From Aradus depressus (Eukaryota; Arthropoda; Insecta; Hemiptera; Aradidae), in NCBI GenBank assembly GCA_963662175.1, contig OY759225.1:4289107-4353106 (forward strand): 64,000 bases of DNA. Direction: 5' to 3'. This document shows positions 53,729 through 61,664 of the stretch, piece by piece. Position numbers and translations under genes: made by a program. Below the pieces are notes generated by a model that saw only the letters and a list, made by a program, of their open reading frames with translations, searched no databases and was not told where the DNA came from. Position 1 is the stretch's first letter. Each line of letters opens with the position of its first letter.

Positions 53729-54853
53729 TTACGGTATATTCGGGGCAGGGGGCGGCCGATCTAATCCTAAAAAATGATCTAGCTTATCCACTAATGAGTT
53801 GACTGTGGCTTCTAAGTTGTTGATCTTATTTTGGGTCTCCAATGGCTCTTCTATATGGTGTGTTGGATTTGACCTAACGGTTCTCATGGACACAGTGTTT
53901 TGTGAGTCATGTCTTTGTGGTGTAGGTTGATTGTATTGTTGTTTATTTTGGAAAAAATTTGGTCTAGGGGAAAAATTCTGTCTAGGTTGGTAGTCTCGAG
54001 GGGGAAAATTATATCTAGGTTGGTTGAAGGTTTGTTGATAATCTCGAGGGGGAAAATTGTGTCTAGGTTGGTTAAAGGTTTGTTGGTAGTCTCGAGGGGG
54101 AAAATTATATCTAGGTTCCCGCTGTACTGGTGGGTTCCATAAACGGTTGTTTTGGATTCGAGGTTTTGGGTAAAAGTCTTGTCTGTTCCCGTATAGTCTG
54201 TCCATTATGTGAGAAGCGTCATTGTGCAAGGAGTTTCTTAGATCGTCTAGATGTTTTAAATTGACATGGGCTAAGAAGTCACACAGATCGGGATGAAGGT
54301 TAGATCTAACATGGTAATTTATTTCTAGATCCTTCATACGCATATATTCTGTTTGATCTATATTTTCCATTTTCGCTCTTGAAAAAATTAAGGCTCTCAC
54401 GTTTGCAATTCTGTCAATGTATTGTAGGGGGTTTTCTTTGTAATGGGGTCTAATGCTAAAGAGTTCGGCGGATAATTGTTCTATTGTCCGTGAATCTTTG
54501 AAAGAGTTTTGTAAATAAAATAGAATGTCTTGTACAGTGTTAAATGTGTTTGTAAGGAGACAATGTCTGGCATTTCCTACTAGTCTAGATTTTACTTTGG
54601 TTAGGAGACGTGCATGATTTTGATTCTGTAGTAAATTTGTATCTTGGCAGACCGAGTTAAAGACAGAGGTGACTGCCTCTATAAAATATATCAAGTCTCC
54701 TGGATTCCCATCGTAAGTAGGGATGTGTTCGTAATCATCTCGTGTCATTGAATAGGAAGTCATGGTGGGTTGTGATTGTGTCATAGTGGGTGGTGATTGT
54801 GTCATAGTGTCTATTTGTCTGTTAATGTTGAGTCTGTCAGATAAATTAGTCAT
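53729..54853 (-). CDS. gag: Gypsy Gag
   Basis: 374 residues. The central part resembles the retrotransposon Gag fold, and the C-terminal part is a basic Pro/Gln/Asn-rich region with three copies of a PRYNFPPRDYQ-type repeat. No CCHC zinc knuckle is present, as in several errantiviruses. It ends six bases before pol in another frame; CCCCCT near the end is a possible slip site. Confidence 0.85.
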   Translation of the reverse strand: MTNLSDRLNINRQIDTMTQSPPTMTQSQPTMTSYSMTRDDYEHIPTYDGNPGDLIYFIEAVTSVFNSVCQDTNLLQNQNHARLLTKVKSRLVGNARHCLLTNTFNTVQDILFYLQNSFKDSRTIEQLSAELFSIRPHYKENPLQYIDRIANVRALIFSRAKMENIDQTEYMRMKDLEINYHVRSNLHPDLCDFLAHVNLKHLDDLRNSLHNDASHIMDRLYGNRQDFYPKPRIQNNRLWNPPVQREPRYNFPPRDYQQTFNQPRHNFPPRDYQQTFNQPRYNFPPRDYQPRQNFSPRPNFFQNKQQYNQPTPQRHDSQNTVSMRTVRSNPTHHIEEPLETQNKINNLEATVNSLVDKLDHFLGLDRPPPAPNIP

Positions 54854-55123
54854 TCAACATATAAAAATTCTTAACCTAATAAATGTTTTAAACTACCTCA
54901 AGTTCCTGGAAGTTCTGAAGGGTTGATTCGATGGTTGGGTTGATGGCTAGCAGGATAAGTATTGAAATACTTCTGTTGTGGAAGAGTCCAGGTCCTGTTG
55001 CAGAATAAATATCTGGAATTTCTTCGGATCTTCTTAACTCCTCCTTTTCGGAACGGCGTCAGTCTTCCTTAAAGCTGGGCTTCTGGTTCCTAATTCAACA
55101 GCGCTAGTCCCTGTTCGGGCGCC

Positions 55124-55319
55124 AATTAAATCTCGCACTTCACTAAAGAACTTTTTAAAAACTTTATTTGACAATTAACACTTATTTAGATGGTACAAGA
55201 GATGTTACATGAAGGATGGCTAATGACAGACTGAATGGTGGGGGGAAAGGAGCGTATATATAAGCTAAGATATACTGCTGACTCCGCAGCTGCTGGGGCG
55301 CTAGGCTGGGGATGTAAGT
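55124..55319 (-). repeat. Gypsy 5' LTR
   Basis: 196 bp, matches 48578-48773 base for base as far as I can compare. Confidence 0.95.
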
Positions 55320-55321
55320 GA

Positions 55322-58300
55322 CGACATGAGCTTACCTGCAAGCTCACTTCTGCAGGAAATCATCCTTGCTCATTTTGTAGTAAAACATTCTCACGGATAG
55401 ATAGTCTAAGAAGGCACCAGCTTATTTGCAAACAGAATAACAAGATACCACAGAAAAATTACTCTGATTATTTATGTAGTAAATGTGGAGAAAATTTTAC
55501 CCAACAGTGCTTACTAACCCACGAACCATTTTGTAATTCATCGAAAAATGTAGTTAATAGTTATGTGTGTTCTAAATGTGGGGCGGAGTATTCTGCAGAA
55601 GCGGCGCTTTTAGTCCACGAAACGTCCTGTGGAACATCGTTTGGAGATTCCCAGGAGTTTAACGAATTCGTAGCATCTATATGCACACATTGTGGTGAGT
55701 ATAAAGATAATTTAACATCACATGAAAATTCCTGCATGGGCCCCTCGCCCCCAAAATTGGTAAGAAAAGGAGAGCCCAAAAAAAACGACTTGATGGCTTC
55801 AGCAACTACATCAAATGGGCTATATGAGTATGAGACGTCATTTGAAGGACGGTTAAAATCTTTTTTCGTGACAAGTGAGGAAAATAAAGATTTAATAAGT
55901 TTTTTAAATAATATAAAACTGACGATAATGATAAAGCTCAAGGATTGTGTAGCAGAACACAACTCAGTCAAGTTCAACATTGTCGTTGATTGTACAATGC
56001 AAAACCAGCTTGGCGAACTTTTGGATACCGCATTCAAAACCAAAAATAAAGTATTATGTATGGAGACCCCTATAGATGAAGTATTGACGAACGCCATCAA
56101 TACTATTATTAAGGAATTGGAAGAGTCACAATTAAGAAAGAGCGGATGGGCCTTATACGCAGTGGATGGTTTGAGACTACGTATTAACAAGTATAAGCCT
56201 TTGCGAGGTAGCACGTACATCCCCCTGCCATCCGTTATTAGTTCAAAAAAAGCTTGTACCAATGTTCAAAACGAAGATGACCAATGCTTTCGCTACGCTG
56301 TACTAGCAAAATTAATCACACGTGATGAAAACCGAGTTTCGAAATATTCACACATCCAGCACCGATACGACTTCAGCTCAATAAAATATCCGATGGAATA
56401 CGAAAAAATTAAATATTTTGAGCAAAAAAACAATATTTCCATAAATGTGTTCGGGTTGGACAAAAACAATAATGTGTTTCCTATGAAAATAGTAAAAGAA
56501 GAATTGGATCACCATCGAGATTTACTTCTTTTGACAGAAGGGGAGAAGCAGCACTATGTATACATAAAAAATTTTGAGCGCCTTGTGTCTTCTCAAATTA
56601 CACGACATGAGCATATAATAAAAATGTGTAAACGATGTTTCACTCATTTCGACGAGAGGTATGACGGTGAAAGCAGGTATTTGGAGCATATCGCAGACTG
56701 CAGGGAATATAAACCTGCCCGCGTGGAACTCCCCTTGGAAAAACCGTACATAGAGTTTGGAAAAGTAGAACGAGCATTGCCAGTTCCGTATGTCATTTAT
56801 GCTGATTTTGAGACAATCTTGGAACCTAAAGAAGACCCACCGAACAATAAAAACACACGCCACTGTCATAATCACATTCCCATGAGCTATTGCCTGTATG
56901 TCAAAAAGTCAGAGGAAGTTGAAGATATTCAGTCTGCTCTCCCAACAGATCCTATAATATACCGTGGTGTTGATGCTGCGGCAAAGTTTGTACAAAATTT
57001 AAAAAATATTGCAGAAATTATTTCGGACATATATTTAACTAAGAAGGATATGGAAGTGTTAACGGCGGATGAAGCTAAGTCATTCAATGAGGCTAATTCA
57101 TGTTATTTGTGCGATAAACCTTTTTCTGACACAGAACACAACGGAAAGGTAAGAGACCACTCACATCTATCTGGAAAATACCGAGGCCCTGCTCATAATT
57201 CGTGTAACTTACGCTACCAGACCCCCAAATTTATACCAGTACTTCTTCATAACCTCTCTGGATATGATAGCCATTTCATAGTTCGCGAACTGGGGTACGA
57301 CAACAGAAGAATAGACGTTATTCCCAACACAGAGGAAAAGTATATTTCCTTCACAAAGCACATAAACAAACACATTAGTTTGCGATTCCTCGATACATTT
57401 CGATGCATGCCGGCAAGTTTGGATGCTTTGGTAAAAAACGCTCCAATTTTGAAGGAAACCGAAAAATATTTCGGAGGCAACAAAATGGAACTGTTGAAAA
57501 GAAAAGGGGTTTTTCCATATGAGTACGTGTCAAGTTGGGCCAAGCTAGAAGAGACATCTTTGCCACCCATTGAAGAATTCTACAGCAAATTGAACGGGTG
57601 TGGAATCTCTGCTGAAGATTATAAACATGCGAGTGATGTTTGGAATGAGTTTGGTTGCCGTACACTTGGAGAATACAGCGACATCTATTTAAAAACGGAT
57701 GTCTTGCTGTTGGCAGACGTGTTTGAAAACTTTCGGACTATCACTATGGGAAGTCATAAGCTGGATCCTGCTCAATTTTACACTCTTCCGGGATTGTCGT
57801 GGGAAGCCATGCTCCGGTTCACGAAGCAAAGAATCCATTTGCTAACAGATTACAACATGGTCTTAATGATCGAAAAAGGAATACGCGGAGGTATTTGTCA
57901 GGTGTCACATAGATATGCGGAAGCAAACAATGAGGCTACTGACAACTATAATCCGGGAGATGAACCTGTGTTTATCAATTACCAAGATTGCGTTAACCTG
58001 TTTGGTTATGCCATGACAATGCCACTTCCGACTGATAATTTTGAATGGGTAATGAATCCAAACGACCTCGACGTTTCAAAGATGAATGAAGACGATGAAG
58101 TGGGCTATATACTTGAGGTAGACGTAGATTATCCAATGGAGCTTCATGATAAACACAACGATTTACCGTTTTTGTCCGAAACAATGAAAATAAATAAGCA
58201 GAAAAAACTCGTAACCCATTTAGGAAATAGAAAAAACTATGTTCTTCATTATACCGCATTAAAGCAAGCACTGGAAAACGGTTTTAAGTTAGTGAATATT

Positions 58301-59185
58301 CACAGAGCTATTAAGTTTCGTCAGTCAAAATGGCTAGCACCATACATTCAACACAATACAAATCTCAGAGCGCGAGCAACTACAGCATTTGAAAGAGACG
58401 TATACAAATTATTCAACAATTCCATATTTGGCAAGACCATGGAATCTATTCGGAAAAGAATGAATATGAAGTTAGTAACCGATCATAGGCAATTAGAAAA
58501 ACTAATCGCCAAACCGGAATTCTTAGACCGAACTATTTTTAATGAAAACTTGGCTGCGGTTCATTTATCAAAGAAAAAAATAATTTTTGATAAGCCAATA
58601 TACATCGGCATGAGTATACTCGATATTTCTAAGAAACACATGTATCATCACCACTATAATGTTATGATACCCACGTACGGACCGGAAAACATAAAGCTAA
58701 TGTACATGGACACTGACTCTTTAGTTTACAAGATTAGAACCGCGGATTTCTATAAGGATCTTGAACAAAATATGATGGCGTATTTTGACACGTCAGACTT
58801 CCCCAAAGAGCATCCATGCCATTCAACCGTGAATAAAAAAGTGATGGGGAAATTTAAAGATGAGATGAATGGCGATTTGATATTAGGCTATGTGGCACTA
58901 AGAGAAAAAATGTACTCGTTTAAGAAAAGGACTAACGAAATCAAAACACTGAAAGGTATACAAAAGCGGGTAGTTCAAAATAAAATAACTTTTGATGATT
59001 ATCTTTACTGTCTAAAAGAAAGTGCAATCATGAGGCACAGAATGTGTACCATCAGTTCCCGGCTACACAATATAAGTACAGTCGAAATTAATAAAACATC
59101 ACCGAACCCGTTTGACGACAAACGAATTATTTTGGAAGATGGAGTTTCAACTCTTGCCCATGGGCATTACAGATCTACACTATAA
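55322..59185 (+). CDS. Polinton protein-primed type B DNA polymerase (rest of gene)
   Basis: 1287 codons right of the gypsy insertion. It starts with the second half of the interrupted finger, followed by more Cys/His fingers (CSFCSKTFSR, CSKCGENF, CSKCGAEYS). Exonuclease motifs are YADFETI, NLSGYDSHF and YLKTDVLLLADVF. A Cys/His segment resembling endonuclease VII (CYLCDKPF, RDHSHLSGKYRG) lies between the first two. Polymerase motifs are A (QDCVNLFGYAM), B (FNNSIFGKTM) and C (YMDTDS). No stop or frameshift interrupts it. The family is the organellar/viral type B polymerase of Polintons and adinto-like viruses. The gene itself is intact apart from the gypsy insertion. Confidence 0.95.
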   Translation, partial: RHELTCKLTSAGNHPCSFCSKTFSRIDSLRRHQLICKQNNKIPQKNYSDYLCSKCGENFTQQCLLTHEPFCNSSKNVVNSYVCSKCGAEYSAEAALLVHETSCGTSFGDSQEFNEFVASICTHCGEYKDNLTSHENSCMGPSPPKLVRKGEPKKNDLMASATTSNGLYEYETSFEGRLKSFFVTSEENKDLISFLNNIKLTIMIKLKDCVAEHNSVKFNIVVDCTMQNQLGELLDTAFKTKNKVLCMETPIDEVLTNAINTIIKELEESQLRKSGWALYAVDGLRLRINKYKPLRGSTYIPLPSVISSKKACTNVQNEDDQCFRYAVLAKLITRDENRVSKYSHIQHRYDFSSIKYPMEYEKIKYFEQKNNISINVFGLDKNNNVFPMKIVKEELDHHRDLLLLTEGEKQHYVYIKNFERLVSSQITRHEHIIKMCKRCFTHFDERYDGESRYLEHIADCREYKPARVELPLEKPYIEFGKVERALPVPYVIYADFETILEPKEDPPNNKNTRHCHNHIPMSYCLYVKKSEEVEDIQSALPTDPIIYRGVDAAAKFVQNLKNIAEIISDIYLTKKDMEVLTADEAKSFNEANSCYLCDKPFSDTEHNGKVRDHSHLSGKYRGPAHNSCNLRYQTPKFIPVLLHNLSGYDSHFIVRELGYDNRRIDVIPNTEEKYISFTKHINKHISLRFLDTFRCMPASLDALVKNAPILKETEKYFGGNKMELLKRKGVFPYEYVSSWAKLEETSLPPIEEFYSKLNGCGISAEDYKHASDVWNEFGCRTLGEYSDIYLKTDVLLLADVFENFRTITMGSHKLDPAQFYTLPGLSWEAMLRFTKQRIHLLTDYNMVLMIEKGIRGGICQVSHRYAEANNEATDNYNPGDEPVFINYQDCVNLFGYAMTMPLPTDNFEWVMNPNDLDVSKMNEDDEVGYILEVDVDYPMELHDKHNDLPFLSETMKINKQKKLVTHLGNRKNYVLHYTALKQALENGFKLVNIHRAIKFRQSKWLAPYIQHNTNLRARATTAFERDVYKLFNNSIFGKTMESIRKRMNMKLVTDHRQLEKLIAKPEFLDRTIFNENLAAVHLSKKKIIFDKPIYIGMSILDISKKHMYHHHYNVMIPTYGPENIKLMYMDTDSLVYKIRTADFYKDLEQNMMAYFDTSDFPKEHPCHSTVNKKVMGKFKDEMNGDLILGYVALREKMYSFKKRTNEIKTLKGIQKRVVQNKITFDDYLYCLKESAIMRHRMCTISSRLHNISTVEINKTSPNPFDDKRIILEDGVSTLAHGHYRSTL

Positions 59186-59406
59186 AATGTCGTATCTCTG
59201 TAGCAATTTTTTAAATTTATTATTATATATTTTTTCTTAAATGATAGTTACATACTCTGGCACTAATATTAATACGTATTTTCACTAATTGTTTTACTTT
59301 TTTCTTCTATACTTTGTTTTGTTTTATGCATGTGTGCATGCTTGGAGAGTGTGATCCCTACGCAGAGACCCTGGGTTTGAGTCACACGATCTTTAGCACA
59401 TTGGTG

Positions 59407-59532
59407 AGAATGAAGGTCACTGGCGAGGTTGTAGAACACCCGTAAACCAGAATGAAGGTCACTGGCGAGGTTGTAGAACACCCGTAAACCAGAATGAAGG
59501 TCACTGGCGAGGTAGTAAAAAACCCGAAAAGC
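59407..59532. repeat. 42-bp tandem repeat, three units
   Basis: Units starting AGAATGAAGGTCACTGGCG are at 59407, 59449 and 59491. Further on, AACTTTGCCAAAGCCCGTTC recurs at about 59650 and 59712. Both lie between the polymerase stop and the ATPase promoter. Confidence 0.92.
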
Positions 59533-59844
59533 TAATTAATGTAACGAAAACATAGTAGAGGAAAAAAAAGTAAAATAATAAAAATAAAATTAACTTGTAA
59601 AAAAAATAAAGCCCTTCAGGCTACAACTTCATAAAGCGCCTGAGGCTTTAACTTTGCCAAAGCCCGTTCCAAGCCGGGTTACAAAAGAAGGAGGAGGGTC
59701 TCAGGCTTCAACTTTGCCAAAGCCCGTTCCAAGCCAGGTTACGCCAATAGCTTGTAGAATCTTGTTTACAAAATAAAACCTTTTTTTTCTTCCCCCTCGT
59801 TGTTGTAATAATCACATCATATCTGCCATCTCATGGTAGTCAGA

Positions 59845-59890
59845 AAACTATAAATAGCAGGAAGGCACTGATGTTTACTCAGTAGTCATC
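59845..59890 (+). promoter_or_regulatory. Core promoter of the ATPase gene
   Basis: TATAAATAG at 59849 lies 32 bp before a TCAGT initiator (A at 59881). The Met codon is at 59891, so the 5' UTR would be only about 10 nt. Confidence 0.65.
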
Positions 59891-60561
59891 ATGCGCTTCG
59901 TGAAGCAAGAACAAAATCTTAAAGTGTTCTATAATGTTGGCCATAACGTGCCTCGAGACCCCAAACATGGCCCTTTGTTTCCAGACAGTATTCGATGCAT
60001 TATATGTGGACCATCTAATTGCGGTAAAACCAACTTGAAGCCTTACTATATGACCCCCATGGACTTAAGTTTGAAAACATATATCTTTTCAGCAAAACAT
60101 TAAACCAACCTAAATACATACAGCTCTCGAAACTTTTGGAAACGATTACTGATATAAATTTTTTTCCATATGGAGATCATTCGGAAATTCCTAACCCCAG
60201 TTTAGCCTTACCTAATTCTATTTTCATTTTTGATGATATTTCATGCGATAGACAGGATCCAATCAGGTCGTACTTTTGTCAAGGACGTCATAATGGTGTC
60301 GACAGTTTTTATCTTGCACAGAGTTATACTCGCATTCCAAAACATTTGATTCGGGACAATGCTAATTTTTTAATAGTCTTCAAGCAAGATAATTTAAACA
60401 TGAAGAGAATTTATGAAGACCATGTGAATTCTGACATGACCATTAATGATTTCAAAGAAATTTGCCAAACATGTTGGGGGAGAGATAAGTATGGGTTTCT
60501 GGTTATCGATGAAGATAGGGAGCTCAATAATGGGCGTTACCGCAAGGGTTTCGATACCTAA
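59891..60561 (+). pseudogene. Polinton packaging ATPase (A32/FtsK-like), frameshifted
   Basis: The first frame gives Walker A CGPSNCGKTN near residue 40 and stops at 60103. The matching continuation lies in another frame that is open from about 60037 to 60561, with Walker B SIFIFDDIS, an SYTRIPKHLIRDNANF stretch, and a normal C-terminus. One small indel around 60037 therefore separates the two halves. The family packages DNA into capsids. Confidence 0.88.
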
Positions 60562-60605
60562 ATAATAGTTCAGTAGTCAAAGGCCTATCCAGTCCATCAT
60601 AAACC

Positions 60606-61190
60606 ATGGAAGGAGCAACATCTAAGAGTGTCACTAGAGAACTCGAAGATATCAAAAGGTCCATACGAGACAAATGTTATTTTTTGAAGCGTAAAAGACA
60701 GGACTATGAGGAACATTTGAAATTAAAGTATAGGCCTATCATAAAACCTCTTGAGAATTTACTCCAAGACCGTATCATTGATAAGCCAAATCTCAAACAA
60801 GAAACAGTAGAAAGCAAAATTAGACCATCTTTCTTACCCATTCCATCCACATCACGGTATGCACGGGGAGAAGAAAGATTAGTTAAAGACGAAGAGGTGC
60901 AATGGACTCCCAAATGGCATAGACAGGTCCATTCTCCGACAGACCTCCGGTTCGAGGAAGCATCATGTGCTCCCACCCCCTCTACCTAATAAGATACACA
61001 GGATAGGGGCGAAATAACGGTCGAACCAACATGCATGCCGAGTTACTTGTGCGAGGAAGAAGTGATTGAAACACCTTCCACGCCATTAGAGGAAGTTCAA
61101 ACTGCGGCAACGTCTCTGGAAGGAAGAGAGATGGTTAGAAAGGGTTTGGAAGAGGTTGGTCCTATATCGTCCGACTATATAATAACATTT
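60606..61190 (+). pseudogene. Polinton unknown gene, interrupted by stops and LINE
   Basis: The first open part (60606-60989, 127 codons) begins MEGATSKSVTRELEDIKRSI, with a basic coiled-coil-like N-terminus. After two consecutive TAA codons the same frame stays open (through Met 61035, MPSYLCEEEVIE) to the LINE junction near 61190. The two parts share one phase, so they may be one decayed gene or two genes. I do not recognise its function; small genes of this kind follow the ATPase in arthropod Polintons. Confidence 0.6.
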
Positions 61191-61664
61191 ATCAACTACA
61201 GGGATTGCCAGGTCCACAGAGAAATACAAGATCGTATGAAGAAGAGGCAAGCTGCAGCCAAACCCCCCATGAAGACACCGACGGCTCCTTTACCAGTTCC
61301 ACCGCCACCATTGAGACCAGTGCCCCAGCTCAGGTTCCAGCCAGCTGCAGTTCGTCAGCCCAGAGCCACCTCCTCACTTCCCCGGTCCTACGCCCAAGTG
61401 GCCAGCCCACCACGAACACAGCCATCTTCTACCTCTCACTACCCACCTCCTACCTCTCACTACCCACCTCCTACCTCTCACTACCCCCAACAGCCAAAAA
61501 ACCTTCCTCATCCTCTCCCATCCAGCCAGCTCCCTACATCCTCAACCCCTGATGTTATCAGTCACCTCACCTCCTTTCTCAATGACTTTAAGTCGTTAAT
61601 CACCCCTCTCATATCGATGTTAAGCCTCCTCGTCTCTAAACTCCTACCCGAATCCTCCCGATGA
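61190..61664 (+). CDS. LINE ORF1 (Gag-like), N-terminally truncated
   Basis: The remaining part begins NYRDCQVH, the end of a CCHC knuckle as seen in jockey ORF1 proteins. A Pro/Ser/Thr-rich linker with three copies of TSHYPPP follows, then a C-terminal helix (FLNDFKSLITPLISMLSLLV). It ends at 61664 and overlaps ORF2 by ATGA. The upstream continuation of the frame into Polinton sequence is fortuitous. Confidence 0.8.

Larger units (their letters stand above)
48578..55319 (-). mobile_element. Env-bearing gypsy-type retrotransposon (errantivirus-like)
   Basis: 6742 bp with 196-bp LTRs that match without difference by eye, so the insertion is very recent. Gag, Pol and Env are all open on the minus strand. 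The primer-binding site (TGGCGCCCGAACAGGGAC on minus, 55107-55124) is the classical tRNA-Lys site. The purine tract AGAAGGGAGG precedes the 3' LTR. GAC is repeated at both borders. It disrupts the Polinton polymerase. Confidence 0.96.
46007..61190 (+). mobile_element. Polinton/Maverick-like block, interrupted three times
   Basis: Type B DNA polymerase and packaging-ATPase genes lie in the same orientation, the diagnostic pair of Polintons and adintovirus-like elements. The integrase, protease and capsid genes are not in the window. A Tc1 element sits in the polymerase leader, a gypsy element in its zinc-finger region, and a LINE truncates the right side. Terminal repeats were not found. Confidence 0.85.

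Noticed and set aside
55561..56262. Minus-strand 233-codon frame over the polymerase
   Set aside because: Antisense shadow of the polymerase gene; it has no domain, while the plus frame has all motifs.
61035..61664. Single 209-residue Polinton-LINE fusion protein
   Set aside because: The frame is continuous only because the LINE inserted in phase; the two halves belong to different elements.
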